From Caulobacter endophyticus (GTDB lineage: Bacteria; Pseudomonadota; Alphaproteobacteria; Caulobacterales; Caulobacteraceae), in assembly GCF_003116815.1 (NCBI RefSeq), contig NZ_QDKQ01000071.1, forward strand, positions 1-64,000: a stretch of DNA of 64,000 nt, given 5' to 3'. Position numbers and translations under genes: made by a program. Positions 43,521 to 52,175 of the stretch are shown piece by piece (within the stretch, counting starts at the first letter, position 1; each line of letters starts with the position of its first letter). Below the pieces are notes generated by a model. The model made no database searches, was not told the DNA's origin, and saw only the letters and a list, made by a program, of their open reading frames with translations.

Positions 43521-44042
43521 TCAGGCCTTGGGCGGGCCGGCCAGGTATTGCGCGTCGGTGACCTTCTCCATCCAGGTCACGGGCGAGCCGTTCAGCGATT
43601 CCTGAATGGCGATGTGGGTCATCGACGTGGTCGGCGTGGCGCCGTGCCAATGCCGGTGTCCGGGCGGGCAGACGACGACGTCGCCGGCGCGGATCTCGAC
43701 GATTTCCTCGCCCTCGCACTGGGTCCAGCCGCAGCCCGCCGTAACCACCAGGATCTGGCCCAGCGGGTGGGTGTGCCAGGCCGTCCGCGCGCCCGGCTCG
43801 AAGGTGACGCTGGCGGCCGAGACTCGTGCCGGGGCCTCGGCGGTATGCAACGGATCGAGGCGCACCTGACCGGTGAACCAGTCGGCTGGGCCTCTCTGGG
43901 AGGGCTGTGAGCCCGCGCGCTTGAGGATCATGGTCTTCTCCCTGGCGGTCCGACCTGCGGACGCCGCGACGCCGGAACCCTGCAGAAGGCCCCAGCAGAA
44001 GGTGCTCAGTCCCAGGGCCGATAGGGTTCGTCGGTTCGGCAT
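43521..44042 (-). CDS. Single-domain cupin protein ((R)-mandelonitrile lyase/quercetinase-like)
   Basis: A 173-residue frame whose last 136 residues form one cupin. Metal ligands are visible in AWHTHPLGQ (His-x-His...Gln) and in GHRHWHG, with WTQCEGEEIVEI between. This matches the small cupin group that includes Mn-dependent hydroxynitrile lyases. Two starts compete. ATG 44042 gives an apparent signal peptide (ALGLSTFCWGLLQGSGVAASA). ATG 43931 gives the usual family length and has AGGGAGA 7 bases upstream. The catalytic role here is unknown. A decayed second copy of this cupin's C-terminus is at 54.7 kb. Confidence 0.83.
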   Translation of the reverse strand: MPNRRTLSALGLSTFCWGLLQGSGVAASAGRTAREKTMILKRAGSQPSQRGPADWFTGQVRLDPLHTAEAPARVSAASVTFEPGARTAWHTHPLGQILVVTAGCGWTQCEGEEIVEIRAGDVVVCPPGHRHWHGATPTTSMTHIAIQESLNGSPVTWMEKVTDAQYLAGPPKA

Positions 44043-44247
44043 CGGCGGCTTTTCGAGCGGTTGAACGAAGTCCCGAGCCTAACGATTGGGGCCGCCGGCG
44101 ATTAGCCGTCCATCCTGGCATGGGTCGTTGAGCCTGGCTCATCGGTCGCCGGGTCCGTCCGACGGCCAGCGGGGGCGTCTCGCCAGCCCGCGACCCAGCG
44201 TCGTCCGGCGGCCAGTCGGAACTCCATCTCGTGGGATGTCAGCGAAA
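44043..44247. other. Spacer between the cupin gene and the mes regulatory region
   Basis: About 200 bases with no recognisable gene. It should contain the promoter of the leftward cupin gene. GC content is high and I see no repeat above background. Confidence 0.5.
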
Positions 44248-44273
44248 ATCATATAAAGATATCTTTATATGAT
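44248..44273. promoter_or_regulatory. 26-bp perfect palindrome, SahR-like operator
   Basis: Arms ATCATATAAAGAT and ATCTTTATATGAT meet without a gap. This is very AT-rich against the surrounding GC-rich DNA. From memory, the SAH-responsive ArsR-family regulator SahR in Proteobacteria binds palindromes of the form ATATnAAGATATCTTnATAT, which this matches. Its position 36 bases upstream of a cobalamin riboswitch and the methionine synthase genes strongly supports a methionine-cycle operator. No sahR gene is in the window. Confidence 0.75.
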
Positions 44274-44309
44274 GCTTGACGGCGGCCTCCTGATGGTGTT
44301 GAAACAACA

Positions 44310-44535
44310 TGTCGAGGTTCCCCGCCTCAGGCATGACGGCGGGGCTAAGACGGGAAGCCGGTGGTGTCCTCTTGGGCAGAGTCCGGCGCTGCCCCCGCAA
44401 CTGTAAGCGGCGAGTGGCGGATCCATTTTGTGTCACTGAGCCTTGCACGAGGCTCGGGAAGGCCGGATCCGTCGCGATGACCCGTAAGCCAGGAGACCTG
44501 CCTTCGGCGCGATAACGTTCCTCGGACGGGGGTTC
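44310..44535 (+). ncRNA. Cobalamin (adenosylcobalamin) riboswitch
   Basis: The conserved core segments are in order: GGGAAGCCGGTG at 44352-44363, a variable hairpin, GCGCTGCCCCCGCAACTGTAA starting at 44387 (the catalytic-like J region, cited by its ends), and the B12 box AAGCCAGGAGACCTGCC at 44486-44502. A downstream segment CGTTCCTCGGACGGGG fits the regulatory kissing-loop partner. It lies upstream of mesX, whose translation or transcription would be shut off when B12 is available. This makes sense because the downstream enzyme is B12-independent. The end of the structure is approximate. Confidence 0.95.
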
Positions 44536-44646
44536 CTCCGGTGGATCGCGCTTGATGCAAGGTCCGCGGCTTAGGCCAACCGGGCCTGTCCATGCCCTTG
44601 CGCGCTCTTCCTTTGGCTCCACCGCCCGGCAAAGCAGGTGTTGGCC

Positions 44647-45633
44647 ATGACAAATAGCGGTTTCACATTCACCCTGAAGAGCACCGCCTTCGACGAGGAC
44701 TATTGTCCCGCCGACAATACGCGCATCACGACCAACTTCGCCAACCTGGCGCGGGGGGAGAGCCGTGAGGAGAACCTGCGCAACACCCTGCGGATGATCG
44801 ACAACCGCTTCAACGCCCTGGCGCATTGGGACAACCCCGAAGGGGAGCGCTACGGCGTCGAGCTCACCATCGTCTCGGTCGAGATGAATATCGGCGTGGA
44901 AGGCAAGATCGACGCGTTTCCGCTGATCGAGATCCTTCAGACCAGCATTCTCGACAGGAAGACGGGCGAGCGCATCGATGGGATCATCGGAAACAATTTC
45001 TCGTCCTACGTCCGCGACTACGATTTCAGCGTGGTGCTGCTGGAGCACCTCAAGGCCCACCCGGGCGCCGCCGCGCCGGAGGGGTTTGGCGACCTGCACG
45101 GAAACCTGTTCAAGTCCTTCCTGGGGTCGAGCGCCTACAAGGAACGCTTCAGGAAGCCGCCGGTCATCTGCCTTAGCGTATCGAGCAACAAGACCTACTA
45201 CCGGACGGGAAACGAGCACCCCATCCTGGGCATAGAGTATGAGAACAACGAGTTCTCTTCCACAGATGAGTATTTCGCCAAGATGGGCATGAAGGTTCGC
45301 TACTTCATGCCCCGCGATAGCGTCGCGCCCTTCGCCTTTTACCACATCGGCGACTTGCTGGGCGACTACACCAACATTGAGCTGATCAGCACCATCAGCA
45401 CGATGGAGACCTTCCAGAAGATCTACCGCCCTGAAATCTACAATGCCAATTCCGTTGCTGCGGAACGCTACAGGCCGAGTCTGAAGCACCAGGACTATTC
45501 CCTGACCCGCATCGTCTACGACCGCGAAGAGCGCAGCCGGCTGGCCGTCGAGCAGGGGAAGTTCGCGCAAGAGCGCTTCATCAAGCCCTACCAGGCCGTG
45601 CTCGCGCAATGGTCCGCCAGCTTCTCCGCCTGA
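44647..45633 (+). CDS. mesX: MesX, DUF1852 protein, partner of MesD methionine synthase
   Basis: A 328-residue DUF1852 protein beginning FTFTLKSTAFDEDYCPADNTRITTNFANLARG, recognised by this N-terminal block, and ending YQAVLAQWSAS. From recollection of published work on folate-independent methionine synthases, DUF1852 (MesX) is required with MesD for methionine synthesis and the pair needs oxygen. The start is the ATG at 44647; a GTG at 44638 adds three residues. It is separated from mesD by 28 bases and preceded by the cobalamin riboswitch. No domain gives its chemical role; a mono-oxygenase-like or methyl-donor-forming role is speculation. Confidence 0.92.
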   Translation: MTNSGFTFTLKSTAFDEDYCPADNTRITTNFANLARGESREENLRNTLRMIDNRFNALAHWDNPEGERYGVELTIVSVEMNIGVEGKIDAFPLIEILQTSILDRKTGERIDGIIGNNFSSYVRDYDFSVVLLEHLKAHPGAAAPEGFGDLHGNLFKSFLGSSAYKERFRKPPVICLSVSSNKTYYRTGNEHPILGIEYENNEFSSTDEYFAKMGMKVRYFMPRDSVAPFAFYHIGDLLGDYTNIELISTISTMETFQKIYRPEIYNANSVAAERYRPSLKHQDYSLTRIVYDREERSRLAVEQGKFAQERFIKPYQAVLAQWSASFSA

Positions 45634-45661
45634 TCAGTTCAAAGTCACAAGGTCATCCATC

Positions 45662-46690
45662 ATGAATACCCTGTTGCCCACGTCGACCGCCGGCAGCCTG
45701 CCCAAGCCCTCCTGGCTGGCCGAGCCCGAGACGCTTTGGTCGCCCTGGAAACTGCAGAATGAGCAACTGGTCGCCGGCAAGCAGGACGCCCTGCGCCTGG
45801 CCGTCGACGACCAGCGGCGGGCCGGCATCGACATCGTCGGCGACGGCGAGCAGACGCGCCAGCATTTCGTCACGACGTTCATCGAGCATCTCGACGGCGT
45901 CGATTTCCAGAAGCGCCAGACCGTCAGGATCCGCAATCGCTACGACGCCAGCGTACCGACGGTTGTCGGCGGCGTCTCGCGCCCCAAGCCAGTCTTCGTC
46001 GAAGACGCCAAGTACCTGCGGCAGCAGACCGATCAGCCGATCAAGTGGACGCTGCCGGGGCCCATGACGATGATCGATACGCTGTACGACGCCCACTATC
46101 AGAGCCGTGAAAAGCTGGCCTGGGAGTTCGCCAGGATCCTCAACGAGGAAGCCAGGGAGCTGGAGGCGGCCGGCGTCGACATCATCCAGTTCGACGAACC
46201 GGCGTTCAATGTCTTCTTCGATGAAGCCAACGACTGGGGCGTCGCCACTCTGGAGAGGGCGGCCGAGGGCCTGAAGTGCGAGACGGCCGTCCACATCTGC
46301 TACGGGTACGGCATCAAGGCCAATACCGATTGGAAAAAGACGCTCGGCTCGGAGTGGCGTCACTACGAAGAGACCTTCCCCAACCTGCAGAAGTCCAAGA
46401 TCGATATCATCTCGCTGGAGTGCCATCACTCGCGCGTTCCGATGGATCTGATCGAACTCATCCGCGGCAAGAAGGTGATGGTCGGGGCCATCGATGTGGC
46501 CAGCGACACCGTCGAAACGCCGGAAGAGGTCGCCGAGACCCTGCGTCGCGCGCTTCAGTTCGTTGACGCCGACAAGCTCTATCCGTCCACCAACTGCGGC
46601 ATGGCGCCTCTGGCGCGTCATGTGGCGAGAGGCAAGCTGAACGCTCTGGGCGCCGGCGCGCAGATCGTCCGCAAGGAACTCGGGGCCTGA
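45662..46690 (+). CDS. mesD: MesD, core-type B12-independent methionine synthase
   Basis: A 342-residue protein matching only the C-terminal catalytic half of MetE, so it lacks the folate-binding N-terminal half. The zinc ligands of MetE are all visible: His and Cys in AVHICYG (near residue 210), Glu in SLECHHS (near 253) and Cys in STNCGM (near 310). The homocysteine-binding signature TVRIRNRYDAS...STAGSLPKP is also present. It transfers a methyl group to homocysteine using a donor other than polyglutamyl methyl-folate. It is encoded between mesX and a flavin reductase and controlled by the shared riboswitch. The ATG has AAGG upstream. Confidence 0.93.
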   Translation: MNTLLPTSTAGSLPKPSWLAEPETLWSPWKLQNEQLVAGKQDALRLAVDDQRRAGIDIVGDGEQTRQHFVTTFIEHLDGVDFQKRQTVRIRNRYDASVPTVVGGVSRPKPVFVEDAKYLRQQTDQPIKWTLPGPMTMIDTLYDAHYQSREKLAWEFARILNEEARELEAAGVDIIQFDEPAFNVFFDEANDWGVATLERAAEGLKCETAVHICYGYGIKANTDWKKTLGSEWRHYEETFPNLQKSKIDIISLECHHSRVPMDLIELIRGKKVMVGAIDVASDTVETPEEVAETLRRALQFVDADKLYPSTNCGMAPLARHVARGKLNALGAGAQIVRKELGA

Positions 46691-46713
46691 CGTCCGGAGC
46701 CGGTCGAGGATTT

Positions 46714-47217
46714 ATGCGCATGAACAGTTTGAGCGACATCAGCGAAGATGCTGACCTGCGCCGCGTCTTCGGCCGGTTCCCGACCGGCGTCACCGCCTTG
46801 TGCGGGATGGACGAGGGCAAGCCCATCGGCATGACCGCGAGCGCCTTCGTGGCCATCTCGCTCCAGCCGGCGCTGGTGTCGGTGTGCATCAAGCAGGGCT
46901 CGGCGACGTGGCGACAATTGCGAGCGCGAGGGCGGATCGGCATCTCGTTCCTCGGCGACGGCCACGCCGCAGCGGCGCGCCAGCTGGCTCAGAGGTCCGA
47001 AAACCGCTTCTCAGGCCTTGACTACGAAGTGACAGCCGACGGCGCCCTGTTCCTGGCGAACGCGACGGCCTGGCTGGAATGTTCGGTCGAGACCGAGATC
47101 GCCGCCGGCGATCACGAAATCGTCCTCTTCCGTCTTCACAAAGCCGCGGTTGCCGACGGGGTCATGCCGTTGGTCTTCCACTCAAGCGATTTCCACACGC
47201 TGGTTCCCATCGGCTAG
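46714..47217 (+). CDS. Flavin reductase family protein, third gene of the mes operon
   Basis: A 167-residue flavin reductase-like split barrel (FGRFPTGVTALCGMDEGKPIGMTASAFVAIS is the family motif, cited here only in part; LVSVCIKQGS follows). These enzymes supply reduced FMN to oxygen-dependent partners. It lies 23 bases after mesD and shares its direction and riboswitch. Two starts (46714 and 46720) are possible; GAGGA is upstream of both. The proximity to mesX suggests it feeds electrons to the oxygen-dependent MesX step, which is inference. Confidence 0.88.
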   Translation: MRMNSLSDISEDADLRRVFGRFPTGVTALCGMDEGKPIGMTASAFVAISLQPALVSVCIKQGSATWRQLRARGRIGISFLGDGHAAAARQLAQRSENRFSGLDYEVTADGALFLANATAWLECSVETEIAAGDHEIVLFRLHKAAVADGVMPLVFHSSDFHTLVPIG

Positions 47218-47252
47218 GCGCGGATTTCACATAACTGTCGCCGGATGCTGAC

Positions 47253-47456
47253 ATGGGCGGTCGCCATGTCCTTGCCCGCCATCTGAGGTTCGCCGGTATC
47301 GAGCAGTCGGGCTACCTGCTGCTGGACGTGCGGCGCGACCGCCTGGAGATCGACCTGAGGGCGGTTTCCGACCAGGCCGACCTGAACGCGGCGACGACTA
47401 GCCTGGCCCGTTTCGTCATCGAGGACAGGCGTCCCGGCGCGCAAGCCACGACATGA
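47253..47456 (+). pseudogene. C-terminal fragment of PhoD-type alkaline phosphatase/phosphodiesterase
   Basis: A 67-residue frame with EQSGYLLLDVRRDRLEIDLRAV and SLARFVIEDRRPGAQ. This matches the C-terminus of PhoD-family proteins (a GYLxxxVTPD...LRTV...LARFVVE-RPG pattern). The catalytic metal-binding domain of about 400 residues is absent, and upstream bases show no continuation. It is therefore a decayed stump with no expected activity. Confidence 0.6.
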
Positions 47457-47536
47457 GGCAGCGGCCAGTTGATGGCGTCAGGTCCTGATGCACGCGGCCT
47501 CCGAAGTCTTCTGCACGTCCGTTGATGGCGAACATG

Positions 47537-47562
47537 ACGGGGCGGAGCAGGATCCGCCCCGT
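47537..47562 (-). terminator. Hairpin after the TonB receptor stop
   Basis: ACGGGGCGGA and TCCGCCCCGT form a perfect 10-bp stem with a 6-base loop, 13 bases after the receptor stop in its direction of transcription. The following bases are not T-rich, so it is a weak terminator or 3' stabilising stem. Confidence 0.55.
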
Positions 47563-47574
47563 CTGTCTATCGGG

Positions 47575-50500
47575 TCAGAAGCTGTAGTTCAGCCCGATGC
47601 GCAGGCTGTGGGTCTCCAGCTTGTTCTTGGCGTCGCGGCCGACGGCGACGTCGACCCCGCCGGGCCTGGTCACGCCGCTGCTGGCGTAGCTGCGGTTGAC
47701 GTTCTGACTTGCGCGGTCGAAGCGGAATGTCGTGTCAGGATAGTAGCCGTACAGATACTCGCCGCGCAGCGAGACGCGGTTGCTGAAGGCCAGTTCCGCG
47801 CCGCCGCCCAGCAGAAGGCCCGCGCGGGTCCTGTCGGCCTTTTCCGTGAAGTAGGGGCGGGTGGTGAAGCCGAACGGATAGGCTGCGCTGGCCGAGGTCG
47901 AGCGGAACTGGGTCCGGGTCTGCTCCTCGCGGGTCACCGTCACGCCGCCCGTGCCGTAGTACAGCGCCCGGCCGACCGCCTGGCCGACGCGCAGGCGGGC
48001 CGAGGCGCCGCCGTCGTAGCGAAAGGCGTATTCGGCCTGCAGGATATCGCTGCGGTCATAGCGGCCGGTGTCCAGTTCGGTGGCGACGAAGCCTTTCTTG
48101 CCCCGCCCGCGCGTGACCTCGCCCTCGATCTCGACGCCGACCACCAGACCCGACGGAAGCTGATGGTTGTAGCCGACGTGCAGTCCGGCCAACGGCGTCT
48201 CGACTTGGCGATCGGTGCGTTCGGTGGCGGCGACGGCGCTGGCCGAGCCGTCGCCGGTCTTCGTACCGCCCTTGGCGCGCATGAACTTCCAACCCCAGTC
48301 GGCGCCGGCGTAAAGGCCGCTCCAGTCGCCGTCGAACTCCTGGATCGGCGGTTGGACCAGGGCGCCGGCCGCATAGCCCCTCACGCGGTCGAGGGCCGAG
48401 GAGGAGGCCGGTCGCTCGCCGTCGCCGAAGCGGCTGACGAGGCCGATGCGCACCGTCCGGCCCGGGGCCGGCAGGATGCCCGCGCCTTCGCCCAGCGTCA
48501 GGGCGTCGACGTAGTAGCGGTCCAGCACGTTGTCGACGGTGAAGGTGAAGGTCGCCTTGTCGCTGAAGCGGTAGCTGCCGAACAGGTCGACGGTCTCGTA
48601 GGCCGGCTGGCGCTCGACCTTCACATAGCGCGCGCCCAACTGCAGGTTCTCGTCCATCAGCCGCGTCCCGGCCGTTGCCGAGAAGGTGCGCTTGGGCGGC
48701 ACGTGGTTGACGAACCAGGACTGGCTGGTCTGTGGCATGCCGTCATAGCAGCGCACGTTCTGGGTCGGCGTCTGGCGATAGCAGCTGGTGACCTCGGTGT
48801 ATTCGGTTCCGGCCAGCTCGACATAGGCCAGGCCCATGTCGTAGCGCGCCGACAGCTCCACGCCCTGGGTGGTGACCCGCGGGATGTTCGTGCGCACCAG
48901 GATGTCGGTGTAGTTGCCGTTCGGGGCGGTGAGGGTCTCGCTGCCCAGGGTGATGTAGTCGGTGACGTCGTTGCGGAACCAGCCGGCCTTGACCTGCAGC
49001 AGGTCGTCTTCGGTGAACAGGCCCAGCCGCTGGTAGTTCACGCCGACCTCGGTGTTGTGGGCGTGCTCGGGGCGCAGGCTGCTGTAGGGATTGGTCGAGC
49101 CCGAGAAGCCTTCGGTTCCCTCGAACGGGCTGGGCGCGCGGAAGGCCTCGGCGTAGCGGGCGTAGGTCTGCAGGCCGGCGACCGGTTCGATCACAACCGA
49201 GAAGATGGGCGCGAAACCTGACGCCTTGTCGCGGTTTTGCAGGCCGCCCTGCACCCAGCTGGTTCCGGTCTTGTGGTCCTGGACGACGGTTTCGACGTAG
49301 CGCGTGGCGGCCGTGAACGTCGCCCAGGGCGCGGGCTTGTACTCGGCGCTGACGAAGGCGCTGTATTGGCGGCGCCAGCCGTCGAGCGTGGTGTCCCAGG
49401 CCGCGCCGGGGTAGCGGGCGTTCAGTTCGTCCCAGTCCTTGGACTTGCCGAACTTTTCGTGGTCGTAAGCCGCGCCATAGGCCACGGCGAGGACGCCGGC
49501 CTGGCCGGAGAAACGCGAGGTGTTCGACACGGTCAGGCCATGCCGGTTCGACAGGGTGTCGGCGAACTTGTCGGAATTGTCGATCGTGCCGCCGAAGTTG
49601 AAGCGTATCGGATCGATCACGAAGCTGTCGACGCGCGAGGCCCAGAGGTCGGCGCGGAAGTCGACGAGGTTGCCTTCCGGCTTGTAGCGGTAGCGGGCGG
49701 TGTAGGTGTCGACCTTCACGTCCGAGGTCGTCTGGTAGGGCGTGTCGCCGTACATCAGCTGCGAGGGCTTCATCTCGCCGAACAGGGTCTCGTAGCGCAT
49801 GTACGAGACGTCCAGCGTGTGCGCGGCGTTGGGCCGGAACACCCCGCGCAGCAGATAGGACGTGTTGTCCTGCGAGGTGTTGATGATCTGCTCTTCGTAG
49901 CCGAAGCGGTTGGCGCCGCCTTTCCAGGCGTCGGGCGAGAGGCCCTGCGAGCCGGAATAGTAGTTGCCGTTCTTGCGCGTGGCGTAGGCGGCGACGAGGT
50001 CGAAGCGCTCGGTGCGATAGGCGCCGGCGATCGAGGCGTTGCGGCCGTTGAAGGCCAGGGTGTCTGGACGATCGAACTTGCGGACGGCGGGCTCTGAGCC
50101 GCCGACCGTGGCGCGTTGCGGCGGCTTGCCGTTGTTGCCGCTCAGCCCGCCGCGCACGACAAAGCCCCAGGAGCCGCCCGGCGCGACGATGTCGCCGGCG
50201 CTCAGCGTGCGGGCGCGCAGCAGGCCGCCCGTCGCGCCCGTGCCGTCAGCCGCCGCCGTTGGGCCCTTCTCGATCACCACGCCGCCGATCAGGGCCGGGT
50301 CGAGATAGGTGCGCCCGGCCATGCCGGCATAGCCGCGATAGACTGTCGATTCCTGCATCGCGCCGTCGATCACCACCGGCACGCGGCCCTGGCCCTGCAT
50401 GCCGCGGATGTTGACGTCGAGCGCGCCGGAGTTGCGGTTCTCTGCGTTCAGCACGCCGGGCACGCCGCTCAGGAAGTCGCCGGTGGACGAGCCGCGAAAG

Positions 50501-51045
50501 CGCTCGATCTTGTCGTGCGAGATGTATGCCGAGGTCCCCGCGCCGCGATAGGCGGCGGCTTCCAGCACCGCGTCGCTGGCCGCGCCGTCGCCCGCTGCGC
50601 CCGAGCCCTGCGCGCCGCCGCCGGCGCCGTTGTCGCCGGCCGGGCCGCTACCGCCCTCCACCCGCAGGGCGCCCAATTGCACCGCACCGGCCGCGTCGGG
50701 GGCCTTGTCGATAATCACCGTGGTCGGCGAGGTGAAGCGGTAGTCCAGGCCTGTGCCGGCCAGCAGCTGGCTGAGCGCCTGGGCAGGGGTATGGACGCCC
50801 TTGACCGCCGAGCCGCGCGCGTCGGCGCGCACGCCCTCGGCATAACCGACCTGGATGCGCGACTGCTCGGCGAAGCGCTGCAGGCCGCGGCGCAGCGGCT
50901 GGGCGGCGATGTCGAACTCGATCGTTCCCTGGCGCTGCGCCGAAGAGACCTGGGCCAGGGCGGCGCCGGCGGGCGCGGCCATCAGGATCGACGCCGTGGC
51001 GAGCAGGCAGGCCCGCAGCGGACGGGGCGAGAAACGAGGGAACAT
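47575..51045 (-). CDS. TonB-dependent receptor with STN domain, fused to a second outer-membrane barrel
   Basis: A 1156-residue protein. Signal peptide: residues 1-32. A secretin/TonB N-terminal (STN) domain at about 38-100 (FDIAAQPLRRGLQRFAEQSRIQVGY) is the feature of receptors that signal to FecR. A plug and 22-strand barrel end about residue 873 at TVRIGLVSRF. Then a 35-residue linker leads to a second barrel of about 249 residues (DWSGLYAGADWGW... ending SLRIGLNYSF) of the Omp25/OmpA-like eight-strand type. The join is at about 48427. The start at 51045 has GGAG upstream. It is the last gene of the fecI-fecR-receptor operon. An iron-chelate or heme substrate is suggested by its neighbours (heme oxygenase, TonB, Fur-like box). 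Confidence 0.9.
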   Translation of the reverse strand: MFPRFSPRPLRACLLATASILMAAPAGAALAQVSSAQRQGTIEFDIAAQPLRRGLQRFAEQSRIQVGYAEGVRADARGSAVKGVHTPAQALSQLLAGTGLDYRFTSPTTVIIDKAPDAAGAVQLGALRVEGGSGPAGDNGAGGGAQGSGAAGDGAASDAVLEAAAYRGAGTSAYISHDKIERFRGSSTGDFLSGVPGVLNAENRNSGALDVNIRGMQGQGRVPVVIDGAMQESTVYRGYAGMAGRTYLDPALIGGVVIEKGPTAAADGTGATGGLLRARTLSAGDIVAPGGSWGFVVRGGLSGNNGKPPQRATVGGSEPAVRKFDRPDTLAFNGRNASIAGAYRTERFDLVAAYATRKNGNYYSGSQGLSPDAWKGGANRFGYEEQIINTSQDNTSYLLRGVFRPNAAHTLDVSYMRYETLFGEMKPSQLMYGDTPYQTTSDVKVDTYTARYRYKPEGNLVDFRADLWASRVDSFVIDPIRFNFGGTIDNSDKFADTLSNRHGLTVSNTSRFSGQAGVLAVAYGAAYDHEKFGKSKDWDELNARYPGAAWDTTLDGWRRQYSAFVSAEYKPAPWATFTAATRYVETVVQDHKTGTSWVQGGLQNRDKASGFAPIFSVVIEPVAGLQTYARYAEAFRAPSPFEGTEGFSGSTNPYSSLRPEHAHNTEVGVNYQRLGLFTEDDLLQVKAGWFRNDVTDYITLGSETLTAPNGNYTDILVRTNIPRVTTQGVELSARYDMGLAYVELAGTEYTEVTSCYRQTPTQNVRCYDGMPQTSQSWFVNHVPPKRTFSATAGTRLMDENLQLGARYVKVERQPAYETVDLFGSYRFSDKATFTFTVDNVLDRYYVDALTLGEGAGILPAPGRTVRIGLVSRFGDGERPASSSALDRVRGYAAGALVQPPIQEFDGDWSGLYAGADWGWKFMRAKGGTKTGDGSASAVAATERTDRQVETPLAGLHVGYNHQLPSGLVVGVEIEGEVTRGRGKKGFVATELDTGRYDRSDILQAEYAFRYDGGASARLRVGQAVGRALYYGTGGVTVTREEQTRTQFRSTSASAAYPFGFTTRPYFTEKADRTRAGLLLGGGAELAFSNRVSLRGEYLYGYYPDTTFRFDRASQNVNRSYASSGVTRPGGVDVAVGRDAKNKLETHSLRIGLNYSF

Positions 51046-51147
51046 GGAGACTCCGGGCGGTAGGACGAGAATTCTGCGATTGCACCGCATTCGCATTCTG
51101 TCGCTTTGACGTTCGCCGCCGCACCTGACCCAACGGCAAGGCGCGAA

Positions 51148-52095
51148 TTATTTCGCCAGGATGATGGTCCCGCCCGGCAACCGGATCAGCCGCAGGCCGG
51201 CCACGTCGGCCAGCACCTTCAGGGCGTCGTCGGGCGCTTCGGTCAGGAAGATGCCGCTGACCGGCGTGCTGGCCGCCTGGCCGGGCTGCACCCATACGGG
51301 AGCCGAGCGATAGCGGGCCACCGACCTGACCGCGTCGCCCAGGGGGGCGTCCTCGACCACGATGTAGCCGCGCCGCCATACGGCGATGACCTCTTCGTCG
51401 GCGTCGCCAAGACGACGGATATCACCGTCTGCGCCGTAGCGGGCGCGTTGCCGGCGGTGCAGAACCAATCCGTGGCGGTTATCCTTGGTCTCGACCCGGA
51501 CCGCGCCTTCGGTCACAGCGACCTCGGCGGCGCGGCCGTCGCGGGCGACCTCGAAGGCGGTGCCGATATCCTCGACCACTCCGTTGGCGGTCGCCACGCG
51601 GAATGGCCGAGGATCGTCATGCTCGACCTGCACCCAGATGCGTCCGCGCAGAAGGTCGACACGTCTCTGGCCGCCGTCGTAACGCACCGCGACGGCGCTG
51701 CCGGTGTCCAGCATTGCGCGAGTGCCGTCCGGCAGGGCGAGAGCGCGCACCTCGCCGGCCGAGGTGGCGTCGGTGGCCAGCAGGCGAGGGGCGACCTGGG
51801 GGCCGACGACAGCCACGGCCAGGCAGGCGGCGACGGCGCCGGCCCAGGCGGCGGGCGAGCGGACCAGCGGGCGGAACTGACGTCTGCGAAGGGCCACGAC
51901 CTTGCCGCCCCGATCCTCCAGGCTCCGCCACAGGGCGCGCGCGCTCTCGAACGCTGCCCGGTTCGTGGCGTCGGCGGACAGCCAGGCCTCGAAGCGCGCC
52001 ATCTCCTCGGCGCTCATCGAGCCGGAGGCCAGGCGCACGATCCAGTACTCGGACCACTCGATCGGGCTGGAGGGAGGCGTCGCGCCGCCGGCCAT
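51148..52095 (-). CDS. fecR: FecR-type anti-sigma/signal-transducing membrane protein
   Basis: A 315-residue FecR-like protein. A cytoplasmic N-terminal domain (EWSEYWIVRLASGSMSAEEMARFEAWL, cited in part) carries the DUF4880 pattern that binds the sigma factor. A single membrane helix is at about residue 82-100 (AAWAGAVAACLAVAVVG). A periplasmic FecR domain (LALPDGTRAMLDTGSAVAV) and a C-terminal STN-like segment follow. It receives the signal from the receptor STN domain and releases FecI. It sits between fecI (80 bases) and the receptor (102 bases). Confidence 0.92.
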   Translation of the reverse strand: MAGGATPPSSPIEWSEYWIVRLASGSMSAEEMARFEAWLSADATNRAAFESARALWRSLEDRGGKVVALRRRQFRPLVRSPAAWAGAVAACLAVAVVGPQVAPRLLATDATSAGEVRALALPDGTRAMLDTGSAVAVRYDGGQRRVDLLRGRIWVQVEHDDPRPFRVATANGVVEDIGTAFEVARDGRAAEVAVTEGAVRVETKDNRHGLVLHRRQRARYGADGDIRRLGDADEEVIAVWRRGYIVVEDAPLGDAVRSVARYRSAPVWVQPGQAASTPVSGIFLTEAPDDALKVLADVAGLRLIRLPGGTIILAK

Positions 52096-52175
52096 GGATG
52101 GTTCTCGTTCCAGAAGTGAACTCTCGTCTTAGACGTTTGTGGCCGGCGTCGCCCCAAGCCGGCGACGATGTTTTC

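Larger units (their letters stand above)
47218..47574. other. Spacer with PhoD remnant and terminator hairpin
   Basis: A 357-base region between the mes operon and the leftward TonB receptor gene. It contains the phosphatase D fragment (47253-47456) and a hairpin serving the receptor (47537-47562). No other gene is seen. Confidence 0.6.

Noticed and set aside
47488..49221. 577-residue open frame opposite the double-barrel receptor
   Set aside because: Low-complexity Ala/Gly/Val/Asp composition and no recognisable motif. The receptor on the other strand has clear plug and barrel motifs.
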